Shown here: one piece after another, positions 53,572 to 62,696 of the stretch
Position numbering within the stretch: the stretch's first letter is position 1
Layout: each line of letters opens with the position of its first letter
Origin: Planctomycetota bacterium
Lineage (GTDB): Bacteria; Planctomycetota; UBA1135; UBA2386
DNA: 64,000 nt
Assembly: GCA_016713175.1 (NCBI GenBank)
Contig: JADJPQ010000002.1
Span: 372,001 to 436,000 of the forward strand
Reading direction: 5' to 3'
Translations under genes and position numbers: made by a program
The notes under the pieces: generated by a model
What the model saw: the letters and a program-made list of their open reading frames with translations, nothing else
The model's database searches: none
Told to the model about the DNA's origin: nothing

Positions 53572-56163
53572 CTATTCGTAGCGGACCGACTCAGCCGGCT
53601 CGGCCCGCACGGCCTGCCGCGCCGGCACCAGCGCCGCCAGCACGCCGGTCAACAGGGCGATCGCGGGCACCGCCCACAACCACGATTCGGGCAGCGCCAC
53701 CGGCGCCTGCAGCCGGGCAACCTTGTTGAGCCCGGTGATCAGGATCTGCGCCATCGGCCAGCACAGTCCGACCGACAGGCCTGCCGCCAGCAGGCCGACG
53801 ACCGCGCCTTCGCACAGGAAGCCGATGCGCAGCGTCCCTCGGGCGACGCCGAGCGCGCGCAACACGCCGAGCTCACGGATGCGACCCATCGCGGCGATGG
53901 TCATGCCGTTCAGCAGGCCGACGCCGGCCAGCAGCAGCATCAACAGCAGCAGCACATCGAACAGCACGAAGTCCCGGTCGACGTCGCGCAGGTGGTAGTC
54001 GCGGAACCAGTAGCCTGGCCGCTTGCCGTGGATCATCGGCAACGCCGCCTGGCAGCGGTCCATCACCGCCGCTGCCGAGGCATCGTCCGCCAGGCGCAGC
54101 ACGACGTGCTCGACGCAAGCTTCGCCGACACAGAAGTCGGTCCGCAACCAATGCGGCGCCGCCACCGCCCAGGCCCGTTCGCTCGGCACGTAGCCCGAAC
54201 GATCGGAGATCGCCAGCACCTCGTACGCCACCGGCGTCCGGTTGCGGTCGCGCAACGCGACCACGGCCCCGCGCTTCCAGCCCATCTTGCTGGCCAGGCG
54301 CTGGCTGACGACCATGCCGCGCACCTGCGGATCGACGTAGCGCCGTTGCAATCCCGGATCGTCGGCGAGCGCGCCGCCGGCCGCGGCCAGCGCCGCGCCG
54401 GCAAGGCCGCGCAGCACGAACGCGTCGCTGACGGTGCCTTCGATGATCTCGACCGTGCGCACGCCCGGCACCGTCGCCAGCACGTTCGCCGCCGCCGGCG
54501 TGATCGCCGGCATCTGCACGAACGCGCGGGCCTCGAGCGCCTCGGCGGCGAAGGCGTGCACCTCGGCGCGCAACGACGCGGTCAGAGTCTTCAGGCCGAG
54601 CAACGCCAGCAACACCGCGGACAGTCCGCACACCGCCGCCGCGATGCGCCCCGGGTTGCGCGCGATCGTCTTGCGGCACAGCCACGTCGAGAGCGGCCAG
54701 ATCCACCCGAACGGCCGCAGCAGCAGCCCGCCGAACCAGCCGACCAGCACCGGCGCCAGCAGCAACAGGCCGCCGAACAGCGCGACCACCGCGCCCATTT
54801 CGAGCAGCACTCCGAGCGTCTCGCGCCCCTCCTCGGACACCAGCGGCGTCATCGCCAGGTACGCGAGCGGCAACACCAGCACCAGCAGCACGAACAACCA
54901 CAGATGCACGCCGCGCAGCAGATCGCTGCCGTCCTTGCCATCGCCGAGCCCGCGCGCCTGCAGGATCCGCAGCGCCGGCAACTGGCGCGCCCGCCACAGC
55001 GGAAACGCCGCACCCGCCAGCGTGAACACGACGCCGAGGCACCCGGTCCAGACCACGGGCAGGATCGGCACCTCGAACGTCGCCCATTCCTTGCCAAGAC
55101 CGAGCGAACTGACCTGCCAATGCTTCAGCAGCAGCGCCAGCACCAGACCGCCGACGATGCCGATCAAGGACCCGAGCACCCCGAGCGCGAGCGCGTCGCA
55201 CAGGAAGATCCGCACGACGGCCCCACGGCCGGCGCCCAGACACCGCAGCAGCCCAAGCGTTCGGACCCGCGCCAGCAGCGAATGCGACAGCGTCTGGAAG
55301 ACGACGAACATGCCCAGCAGCAGCGCCAGGCAGCCGAGCACCTTCAGGCCGTTGCGGAACGCGCGTTCGTCGGCGCCTTCACCGAGCATCGCCGCTCGCA
55401 GATCGGCGACCGCGTACTGATCCGCCAACTCGGTGCGCAGGCGATCGAGATCGACGCCGTAGCCGCGCTGCACCTGGAAGCGGTCAGGTCCGCTGGCCGC
55501 CAGCCGCCGCGCCAGCGCATGCGGCACGACGGCCACCATGCCGAAGTTCCGGCGGCCGATCCGATCCTCGGTCAGCACACCACTGACGCGCACCGTCGTC
55601 GCGAACGGTTGTCGTCCGGCCGGCGCCGGCAGCACGATCAACTTGCCGTCCCGACACTCGACGCGTTGGCCGGCCGCGCGTTCGGCCAGCGCGATCGTGT
55701 CGCCGACCTTGGCCTGCAGCAACCGGGCAGCCTCGCCACCGAGCAGCACGACGCCTTCGCCATCGGCGATCGTCAGGTCCTGTCCTTGGGCCACCGCATA
55801 GTGCGTGAACCCGCCTCCCGGCAGCGGATCGAGGCCGTAGACCGCGAGGTCGAGCGTCTGCTTGCCGGCGGTCAGGGAAGCCGAGGTCTCGCGCCAGACC
55901 GCCACCGCGGTGACGCCGGCGCGTCCGAGCAGATCGGTCCGGACGGCATCCAGCGCCCGCTTGCCGTCGATCGGCGTGACCTCGAGATCGACCGGACCAC
56001 GAAGCTGGTCCTGCCGCACCATCCGGCTCTGGATGGTGTTGTGATCCATCACGTAGATCGCGACGACGATGGCGATGCCGGCGGCGATGCCGAGCAGCGT
56101 CAGCAGCGTGCGCAGCCGGTTAGATGCCCAGTTCCTGGAGACGACGAACGACGTCAGCGACAT
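53572..56163 (-). CDS. ABC transporter permease, FtsX/MacB/LolCE type, double-length
   Basis: 863 aa from the ATG at 56163, which overlaps the 3' end of the ATPase gene by 44 bases; a GTG at 56175 adds four residues. N-terminal SRNWASNRLRTLLTLLGIAAG is the usual first helix. A periplasmic MacB-like domain follows, then a first FtsX block (VFQTLSHSLLARVRTLGLLR), a central membrane region, a second periplasmic part and a C-terminal FtsX block (GRIRELGVLRALGVARGTLR) with the last helices. The two FtsX units in one chain, as in DevC/YbbP-type proteins, probably let it work as a self-contained permease. Substrate (lipoprotein, lipid or peptide) is not clear. Confidence 0.9.
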   Translation of the reverse strand: MSLTSFVVSRNWASNRLRTLLTLLGIAAGIAIVVAIYVMDHNTIQSRMVRQDQLRGPVDLEVTPIDGKRALDAVRTDLLGRAGVTAVAVWRETSASLTAGKQTLDLAVYGLDPLPGGGFTHYAVAQGQDLTIADGEGVVLLGGEAARLLQAKVGDTIALAERAAGQRVECRDGKLIVLPAPAGRQPFATTVRVSGVLTEDRIGRRNFGMVAVVPHALARRLAASGPDRFQVQRGYGVDLDRLRTELADQYAVADLRAAMLGEGADERAFRNGLKVLGCLALLLGMFVVFQTLSHSLLARVRTLGLLRCLGAGRGAVVRIFLCDALALGVLGSLIGIVGGLVLALLLKHWQVSSLGLGKEWATFEVPILPVVWTGCLGVVFTLAGAAFPLWRARQLPALRILQARGLGDGKDGSDLLRGVHLWLFVLLVLVLPLAYLAMTPLVSEEGRETLGVLLEMGAVVALFGGLLLLAPVLVGWFGGLLLRPFGWIWPLSTWLCRKTIARNPGRIAAAVCGLSAVLLALLGLKTLTASLRAEVHAFAAEALEARAFVQMPAITPAAANVLATVPGVRTVEIIEGTVSDAFVLRGLAGAALAAAGGALADDPGLQRRYVDPQVRGMVVSQRLASKMGWKRGAVVALRDRNRTPVAYEVLAISDRSGYVPSERAWAVAAPHWLRTDFCVGEACVEHVVLRLADDASAAAVMDRCQAALPMIHGKRPGYWFRDYHLRDVDRDFVLFDVLLLLMLLLAGVGLLNGMTIAAMGRIRELGVLRALGVARGTLRIGFLCEGAVVGLLAAGLSVGLCWPMAQILITGLNKVARLQAPVALPESWLWAVPAIALLTGVLAALVPARQAVRAEPAESVRYE

Positions 56164-56926
56164 CGAATGGCCCACCCTTCAGTTCGGCGTGTTCGCGGAG
56201 CGCACCATCGTGCAGGAACAGCACGCGATCGGCCGCCGCCGCATCGCGTGGGTTGTGGGTCACCAGCAGGATCGCGGTGCCGAGCCGGTCGCGGACCGAC
56301 CGCAACAGCGCGATCACCTCTTCGCCGGCCTTGCTCGACAGATTGCCGGTCGGCTCATCGCACAGCAGCAGCGGCGGTTCGGTCGCCAGCGCGCGCGCGA
56401 TCGACACCCGCTGCATCTCGCCGCCGGACAGCGCCATCGGCAGGCGGTCAGCCAGCGCCTGCACGCCGAGCAACGTCAACAGCGACTGGATGCGTTCGCG
56501 GTGCCGCTTCGGATTCTGGCCGGCGATCCGCAACGGCAAGGTGACGTTCTCCTCGACCGTCAGATCGGGCAGCAGATGGAAGAACTGGAAGATGAACCCG
56601 AGCCGGCGCCGCCGGACCGCCGCGCGCAGTTCTTCGTCGCCGAGATGGATCGCTTCGCCGCCGACCAGGATCTCCCCGGCCGACGGCCGATCGAGTCCGG
56701 CCAGCAGATGCAGCAGCGTCGACTTGCCGGAGCCCGAGGGCCCCATCACCGCAGCGAACTCGCGCGGCCGCAACGCCAGGCCGATGTCGCGAACGATCGG
56801 CACCTGCTGACCATGGACGGTCTGGAAGCGGAACACGCCGCGCGCAACCAGGACGTCGTCGGTCGCTGGCGGCGCGGTCGCCGGCGGATTGGCCGTGGCG
56901 GAGGGGTCGTTCATCGGCATCGGCAT
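56120..56926 (-). CDS. ABC transporter ATP-binding protein, LolD/MacB type
   Basis: 268 aa; several in-frame ATGs (56926, 56920, 56914) precede the domain, all plausible. Walker A GPSGSGKST at 62-70, Q-loop FQFFHLLPDL, signature LSGGEMQR from 166, Walker B LLLCDEPTGNL (Asp190), H-loop VTHNP. The LLHLLAGLDRPSAGEI and LPDLTVEENVTLPL blocks are typical of the LolD/MacB/FtsE branch that powers lipoprotein release or tripartite efflux. It overlaps the permease gene downstream, so the two form one transporter. It diverges from rlmN. Confidence 0.95.
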   Translation of the reverse strand: MPMPMNDPSATANPPATAPPATDDVLVARGVFRFQTVHGQQVPIVRDIGLALRPREFAAVMGPSGSGKSTLLHLLAGLDRPSAGEILVGGEAIHLGDEELRAAVRRRRLGFIFQFFHLLPDLTVEENVTLPLRIAGQNPKRHRERIQSLLTLLGVQALADRLPMALSGGEMQRVSIARALATEPPLLLCDEPTGNLSSKAGEEVIALLRSVRDRLGTAILLVTHNPRDAAAADRVLFLHDGALREHAELKGGPFDVADVVRRLQELGI

Positions 56927-56930
56927 GATT

Positions 56931-56982
56931 GCAAAGCGTGCGCCGGAATGCGAACTTTGCTTTCCGGGACACGATACTTTGC
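56931..56982. promoter_or_regulatory. Three GCAAAG/CTTTGC boxes between divergent genes
   Basis: GCAAAG at 56931-56936, CTTTGC at 56955-56960 and CTTTGC at 56977-56982, in the gap between the ABC ATPase gene and rlmN. Two are direct and one inverted, with starts 22-24 bases apart, which is close to two helical turns. This is an otherwise GC-rich gap. A shared regulator site or divergent promoter is possible. Confidence 0.3.
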
Positions 56983-57108
56983 GCTGCCAAGAGGAGTCCG
57001 CGGCGGCACGCGCGGCCCGGCGTATGCACGAGTGTCGGCGTCACGGCGGCGATCGTCGCTGGCCCGACGCCTCGGCGGCGCCGATCGCGCTCGATACGCT
57101 GTTCACCG

Positions 57109-58167
57109 ATGCCTCTCGAACTGCTTGGCGCCACCTGGGCCGAGGTCGAACGCCACGCTGGCGCCGCGTTCGGCCGCGAGAAAGGCCGTGGCGCTGCGGC
57201 GCCGATCTATCGCGATGCGCTGCGCCAAGGCACGTTCATGCCCGAACGCCAGGGCCTTGGCGCCGCAGCCTGCATGCGGTGGCGCGAACAGTTCACCTGC
57301 ACCTTGCCGGCGCTCCGCGCCCAGACGGGCGAACCGGCCGAGCACGGCACCGTCGTCAAGACGCTGCACGGACTCGCCGATGGCAACACGATCGAGAGCG
57401 TGTCGCTGCCGATGGGCCGCGGCCGCACCAGCCTGTGTCTGTCGACCCAGGTCGGGTGTGCCCGCGCCTGCACGTTCTGCGAAACCGGACGTCAGGGCCT
57501 GCAGCGCAACCTCACCGCCGCCGAGATCGTCGCGCAAGTGACTTCGCAGCATGCTCGCAGCCGCGCCGACACACTGGTGTTCATGGGCATGGGCGAACCG
57601 CTCGACAACTTCGAGGCGCTGGAGCAGGCACTCGCGGTGCTGACCGATCGCCATGGCCTCGGCTATGCCCACGATCGCCTGACGATCTGCACGCTCGGCC
57701 CGCCCGCGGGGCTGCGCCGTCTGCCGGCCCTCGGATACCGGCGCCTCAACGTCAACCTGAGCCTGCATGCCGCCGATCCGGCACTGCGCGCACGGCTCTT
57801 GCCTGGCACGGCGCGCCAGCCGTTGGCCGAGGTCCGCGACGCATTCGCGGCCTGTCGCCAGCGCGACAACCAGGAACTCGGCATCCACTGGTGTCTGTTG
57901 CCCGGCATCAACGACCGACCGGACGACGTCGCCGCACTCGCGACGTTCTGTCAGGGACTCGGCCGCGTGATGATCCACCTGATCCCGTTCAATCCCGGCT
58001 CCCTGCCGATCACGCGCGCACCCACCGAAGCGGAGATCGAACGCTTCGTCGGCTGGTTGCGCGCCGCCGGGCTGCCGGTCCGCCGCCGGATCACGAAAGG
58101 ACGAACGGTGATGGCGGCATGCGGGCAACTGGCGAGCGCCGAGCCCGCCGCCCGTCCATCGCGCTGA
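57109..58167 (+). CDS. rlmN: RlmN/Cfr-family 23S rRNA (adenine-2/8) methyltransferase, radical SAM
   Basis: 352 aa from the ATG at 57109 (MPLELLGATWAEVERHAGAA); the frame is open 60 codons upstream but that part is Arg-rich and not family-like. Fe-S cluster cysteines Cys117, Cys121 and Cys124 (VGCARACTFCETG), and the two catalytic cysteines Cys110 (SLCLSTQVG) and Cys338 (MAACGQL), as needed for the methyl-Cys mechanism. FMGMGEPLDNFEAL, LNVNLSLHAADPALR and HLIPFNPG are family blocks. Most likely C2 methylation of A2503 in 23S rRNA (and some tRNAs). Cfr-like activity cannot be excluded by eye. Four bases separate its stop from that of the convergent kelch gene. Confidence 0.9.
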   Translation: MPLELLGATWAEVERHAGAAFGREKGRGAAAPIYRDALRQGTFMPERQGLGAAACMRWREQFTCTLPALRAQTGEPAEHGTVVKTLHGLADGNTIESVSLPMGRGRTSLCLSTQVGCARACTFCETGRQGLQRNLTAAEIVAQVTSQHARSRADTLVFMGMGEPLDNFEALEQALAVLTDRHGLGYAHDRLTICTLGPPAGLRRLPALGYRRLNVNLSLHAADPALRARLLPGTARQPLAEVRDAFAACRQRDNQELGIHWCLLPGINDRPDDVAALATFCQGLGRVMIHLIPFNPGSLPITRAPTEAEIERFVGWLRAAGLPVRRRITKGRTVMAACGQLASAEPAARPSR

Positions 58168-58171
58168 GCGT

Positions 58172-59581
58172 TCAGTCGCCCAGCCACAGTCGTGTCACGC
58201 CGGAGAACGCGATGCCCGCCGCGGCCCCGGCCTCGAGCGCCGCACCCTGGAAGTCGAACGGCAGCCCGGCCAGCACCGCGAGCGGCGGCACCGGAACGGT
58301 CCGTTCGGCCATGCCGACAGCGTCGGTGACGAACAGATCCAGGACCACCGGGTCCAGGCGCAGGCCGCACGTCGGCAGCGCGGTGTCGAGCCGACCGATC
58401 GCCAACGCTGCCGGCGTCTGCGGCGACACCGAGTAGAGCCGCTGGAACGACGAACGCCCGATCGTCGCCTTGCCGATCATGATCGCCGGCCCATTCGGCC
58501 CCCATGGCCCCGGACCGCAGCCGCCGCCCAGGGCTTCGAAGTACGCGACATGCTGCGGCCGCAACCGCCAGGTATCCGCGAGTGCCTGCCCCTGCGCACC
58601 TCGTCCGCCAAACGCCATCGCCATTTCGCAGATCTCGGAACCCGCCGGAGTCGACAGGTGGTCGAGCCAGCGGATCGCCGCACCCGCACGCCGGGGCGGC
58701 ATGTTGCCGCTGACGACCGGGTCGAGCCAGACGCCTTGGTGCGTGCGTTCGCGGACGGCCTGGATGCCAGCGGTGTCCTCGGCGAGCAGCAACAGATGGC
58801 CAAGGCGCTCGAACGACAGCGCGGCATCGACCGCGCCCGCGAGACCGGTCGGACTGTTGCCTGCCGGCGTCCAGGTGCCGTTGTGCAGCAGCCACTCATC
58901 GGTGAAGGCGACGCCGCCATCGTGACCGCCGAGCAGGCGCAACCCGTCGGCAGTGTCGAGCAGGCGTGCACCTACGCGCGGCGCCGGCCGTCGCGCTCCC
59001 GCGCCGACCACGACCCAGCGATCGCCGCGCAACGCAAACGAATCGGCGCTGGTGCCGCTCGCGGTCCGACCACCGAACACCACCGTCTCGACGTTGCCCG
59101 AAGAAACGTTCGCGGCATCGGCGAAGACCATCGCGTGGTCCACTCGCGGTGATGGCCCACCGCTTGCCGGCAACTGCCGCCAGCCGAGGACGCCACCGGA
59201 TTCGGTCAGGACCCAGCTGTCCCCGAGCAGCGAACCGTTCGCCGCCGCGCCGCCGAACAGCACGGCCTCCGTGCGCCAGACGATCACATCGACCCGGATC
59301 ACCATCGCATGGCCATGTCGGGCCGATGGTCCGTTGGCGACCGGACGCACCTGCCAGCCGTTGCGGCCGAAAGTCCACACATCGGCGAACGCCGCCGTCG
59401 CATCGCGCCCGCCGAACACCAGCGGATCCCCGGTGCCCGGGGCCGCGCACAGCGAATGCCCCCACCGCGCCGGCGGCGACACGGGCGAAAGCACCGGTTC
59501 CCAGACCATGTGGTTCTGGGCGAGCACCAGCGGGGAAAGACACCAGAGCGGCAGCAGCCGCAGCGGAACGGTCGGTCTCAT
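58172..59581 (-). CDS. Secreted kelch/galactose-oxidase-like propeller protein
   Basis: 469 aa from the ATG at 59581; signal peptide MRPTVPLRLLPLWCLSPLVLA. Kelch-like units: ARWGHSLCAAPGTGDPLVFG, ARHGHAMVIRVDVIVWRTEA, PRVDHAMVFADAANVSSGN and RRAGAAIRWLDHL. Each has the G-H...FGG pattern followed by a W strand. The last ~110 residues (LGGGCGPGPWGPNGPAIMIG, LDTALPTCGLRLDPVVLDLF) form a separate Cys-containing beta module resembling the C-terminal domain found in many exported planctomycete proteins. It is 76 bases downstream of the sigma-factor fusion on the same strand. Partner or substrate unknown. Confidence 0.78.
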   Translation of the reverse strand: MRPTVPLRLLPLWCLSPLVLAQNHMVWEPVLSPVSPPARWGHSLCAAPGTGDPLVFGGRDATAAFADVWTFGRNGWQVRPVANGPSARHGHAMVIRVDVIVWRTEAVLFGGAAANGSLLGDSWVLTESGGVLGWRQLPASGGPSPRVDHAMVFADAANVSSGNVETVVFGGRTASGTSADSFALRGDRWVVVGAGARRPAPRVGARLLDTADGLRLLGGHDGGVAFTDEWLLHNGTWTPAGNSPTGLAGAVDAALSFERLGHLLLLAEDTAGIQAVRERTHQGVWLDPVVSGNMPPRRAGAAIRWLDHLSTPAGSEICEMAMAFGGRGAQGQALADTWRLRPQHVAYFEALGGGCGPGPWGPNGPAIMIGKATIGRSSFQRLYSVSPQTPAALAIGRLDTALPTCGLRLDPVVLDLFVTDAVGMAERTVPVPPLAVLAGLPFDFQGAALEAGAAAGIAFSGVTRLWLGD

Positions 59582-59657
59582 GTTCGGAATGGCAAGCACG
59601 GCAGGGTCGACAACCGAGGTTGTCCGTGGCGGGCTGCACGGTTGCAGGATCGTGAAC

Positions 59658-62642
59658 TCATCGCAACTGCACGCCAAGGTCCGCCGCATCGACGGTGGCA
59701 GACACGAGGATCGTGAACTCGGCACGTTCGCCGAAGCGATCGACGGCCACACCGTGCCAGGTGCCGGGCTCGAGCCAGGCGGCGAACCCGAAGGTCGTAC
59801 CAGGGCGCAGATCGCGCCGCCAGGTTCGCTGCCACACCGATCGCTCGCCGCATTGCAGATGCCAGATCACATCGGCCTCGCAGCCCGCGCTCGCCAGTGA
59901 TCCGCTCAACCGCACGAGCCGAGCCGCGGGATCGCGGCTGGCCAGGCGCAGCACGCCATCCGACGGCGGCAACTCGATCGGTTGACCAGGACACACGCCA
60001 TGGCGGTCGCTCAGCACCGCGACGAATCGGCCCGGCATCGTCCACAGTTCGCCGCGACCGGCGGCGACGGCGCACAACGTGACCAACGGCGACGCGTGCT
60101 CCGCCAGCACATGGAGGTGGCCGGCAGCCGTTCTGCCATCACCGATGGTCACCGGGATCACCAGCGGGTCGGAACAGACGATCTCACCGACGTCGCGCGA
60201 CTCGCCGGGCTCGAGTTGCAAGGCCATGCCACCGAGATGGAACGTGTCGGCCAACAGCAGATGCCATGAACCGGGCGGCAACGGCTCGAGCGCGAACGTG
60301 CCATCCGCGGCCACCGGGGCCCGGCAATCGCCGAGCGTCGCGTGCACGGCGACGACCATGGTCGGCAGACGCTTGCCGCTCGTGCGGCAACGCCCGGACA
60401 CCCTGGCATCCGGCCGATGAGCGCCGGGCACGGCCAATCGCTGCACCCCACCCGGGTGCACTCGCGCCAACCGCGCAAACGCGAGCGATCCTTCTGCTTC
60501 CGGCACGGACAGCACGAGGTCGAACGGCCGTTCGCCGAGCCCGGCGAACACCGCCCGCCCATCGCTGCCAACCGGCACGCGATGCGTGTCGTACGGACTC
60601 GCGGCGACAACCTCGAGTGCACTGGACGAACCGGCATCGAGCCCTTCGATCTGCACCAGCAACGGCAGGCCGGGACCGAGCGCCGGCGACCACTGGGTGA
60701 TCGTGCCTGCGAGGAGCTGCAGTTCGGTCTCGGCAAACTGAACGGGGGAAGCGGCGGCGCGCACCGCAACCGTGCCGGCAACGATGCCCTGCAACCGATA
60801 CCCGCCGTCGGCGTCACAACGGCTACGCGGCTGCAGCCATGCCGGCGGCACGGTTCCCGCTGGCCCGGTCGCGCGCACGGGCAACACGACGACCTCGATC
60901 GGCGATGTCGCGCCACCGGTCACCACGCGGCCCTCGCAACCAGCCGACGCAGGCAACACGAGGGTCGTTTCCTTGTGCCGGGGATCGGCGGCGCTGACGA
61001 CCGTCGCGGCGCCGGCCTGTTCGGCGCTACGGGCATACACGGACACGGTTCCGGTGGCTGGCGCACACGGACAGACAGTCGTCCCGGCAGCATCCGTCCA
61101 CCCTTGCCAGGGCGGTCGCCACAGACACTCGCGTGGCCCTCGTTGGGTCAGCGTCGCCGGCTCGGCACCGACCTGCACCAGCGCACCCGCAACAGCCTGC
61201 CCACCGGCATCCACGACACTGGCGGTCCACGAGGTCCCGGGCGTGTCGAGCTTCAAGGTCAGCGGTTCGGCCAGGCCCGCGGCCACCGGCACCGCCCGTG
61301 ACGGCAACCAGCCATCGGCGAACGCGGCTACGAACCGATCTGCGGGCACGTGCTCGATCTCGAACCGGCCGGCGTGATCCGCGGTGGTGACGACAGCCCC
61401 GTCGATCGGCGATTCCCCGCCCGACAACCAGATCCGCGCACCCGGGCAGGTCGCGCCATGCGCATCGACGACCGCACCGACGACCGTCGGTGCCGCGGCG
61501 AGTTCGATCTCGATCGTCTGGAGGCCCGCACGCACGGCGAGCGGCCGCGAAACCCCGCGGTCGACACCGAGCACGTGGGACGCCACCGGCACGCCGGTCA
61601 GATGCGCGACGCCTCGACCGTCGGCAACGACTTCGCGCCGTCGCAAACGCGGGTCCGAGGCATGCGCAGGTTCCAGCCGACACACCGCATGGGCCAGACC
61701 ACGGCCCGCGACCGTCACGTGAATCCAGAGTTCGCCGAGTGCGGTCGACGCCATCGGCGACCGCTCGGAATCCGCCGGCCGCGGTGCCGACGGCGACTCG
61801 GCGAACATGTCGGGATGCTGGGTCGTCGGTTCGTCGTTCGGATCGGCGGCAGGAGTGCTGCCAACGGGTCCCCATGGCCACAACAACACTGCCACCAGGG
61901 GCAACGCCAGCACGCCGACCCACCAGGCGCCAGCGCTGCCCCACGCCGACGAGGCCGTACTCAGCTCGGGCAACGCGACCGGCACCAGCCTGCCACCGCC
62001 GGTCGCCGCCGTCGCCAGCACCGCGATCCGAACGGCCGCCAGCGCTTCACCGCGCGACCACGATACGACCAGCAGCGTCGCCAGACCGGCGGGCAGCCGG
62101 CCGCGCAGCTGCTCGAGTCCGCGATGCACCTGGCTCTTGACGGTTCCGACTGGTCGCCCGATCGCGTGCGCGATCTCGGTCGGCGTCATGCCATGCACCA
62201 GATGCAGTGTCAGCACTTCGCGCGCCGCCGCCGGCATCGCGCGCAGCGCGCCCCGGATCGCCACGGCCGACTCGCTGAGTTCCGCGCGTTCCTGCGGATC
62301 ACGCCCACCTTCACCCGAAGCCGCCATCGACTCGTCGACAATCGAGGCTTCGGCGCGCCACTGGCGCTGCGCGCGGCGCTGCGCATTCCGCGCCAGATTG
62401 CCGAGGATGCCGACCAGCCACGGCTCGACCGGCCGGCGACTGTCCCAGGTCGCGGCCCGTGCGATGGCGGTGACGAACGTGTGCTGGACGAGATCCTCGG
62501 CCTCGACGCCGCGTCGGGCCAGGTGCGCCGCGACGAGCAGCAGTTCCTGTGCGGTCAGATCGAACACCTGCCCCAGCGCGGCCACATCACCGTGGTCGCG
62601 GTAGCGTCGGAAGGCATCGGTGGCGGCCGCTCGGATCCGCAT
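59658..62642 (-). CDS. ECF sigma factor fused through a membrane helix to carboxypeptidase-regulatory-like domains
   Basis: 994 aa. Residues ~20-92 are sigma region 2 (LVAAHLARRGVEAEDLVQHT and RPVEPWLVGILGNLARNAQR); ~128-182 are region 4 (ALRAMPAAAREVLTLHLVHG, TPTEIAHAIGRPVGTVKSQV). A hydrophobic helix at ~238-257 (GAWWVGVLALPLVAVLLWPW) follows. From ~300 to the end come CarboxypepD_reg-type beta-sandwiches with VVGAVVDAHGATCPGARIWL, TASVVDAGGQAVAGALVQVG and CEGRVVTGG blocks. The sigma part would be cytoplasmic and the rest outside. Sigma factors with C-terminal extensions are known in planctomycetes. Whether it is released by proteolysis or works as a membrane sensor is unknown. Confidence 0.85.
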   Translation of the reverse strand: MRIRAAATDAFRRYRDHGDVAALGQVFDLTAQELLLVAAHLARRGVEAEDLVQHTFVTAIARAATWDSRRPVEPWLVGILGNLARNAQRRAQRQWRAEASIVDESMAASGEGGRDPQERAELSESAVAIRGALRAMPAAAREVLTLHLVHGMTPTEIAHAIGRPVGTVKSQVHRGLEQLRGRLPAGLATLLVVSWSRGEALAAVRIAVLATAATGGGRLVPVALPELSTASSAWGSAGAWWVGVLALPLVAVLLWPWGPVGSTPAADPNDEPTTQHPDMFAESPSAPRPADSERSPMASTALGELWIHVTVAGRGLAHAVCRLEPAHASDPRLRRREVVADGRGVAHLTGVPVASHVLGVDRGVSRPLAVRAGLQTIEIELAAAPTVVGAVVDAHGATCPGARIWLSGGESPIDGAVVTTADHAGRFEIEHVPADRFVAAFADGWLPSRAVPVAAGLAEPLTLKLDTPGTSWTASVVDAGGQAVAGALVQVGAEPATLTQRGPRECLWRPPWQGWTDAAGTTVCPCAPATGTVSVYARSAEQAGAATVVSAADPRHKETTLVLPASAGCEGRVVTGGATSPIEVVVLPVRATGPAGTVPPAWLQPRSRCDADGGYRLQGIVAGTVAVRAAASPVQFAETELQLLAGTITQWSPALGPGLPLLVQIEGLDAGSSSALEVVAASPYDTHRVPVGSDGRAVFAGLGERPFDLVLSVPEAEGSLAFARLARVHPGGVQRLAVPGAHRPDARVSGRCRTSGKRLPTMVVAVHATLGDCRAPVAADGTFALEPLPPGSWHLLLADTFHLGGMALQLEPGESRDVGEIVCSDPLVIPVTIGDGRTAAGHLHVLAEHASPLVTLCAVAAGRGELWTMPGRFVAVLSDRHGVCPGQPIELPPSDGVLRLASRDPAARLVRLSGSLASAGCEADVIWHLQCGERSVWQRTWRRDLRPGTTFGFAAWLEPGTWHGVAVDRFGERAEFTILVSATVDAADLGVQLR

Positions 62643-62696
62643 GCGTTCTCCGACTGGTTGCCCGCAGGCCCTCGCCGGTTGCTCGAAACCGGAAAA

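Noticed and set aside
53992..56544. An 850-codon frame on the + strand opposite the ABC permease
   Set aside because: Composition dominated by Arg, Gln and His and no family features; the permease frame is clearly real.
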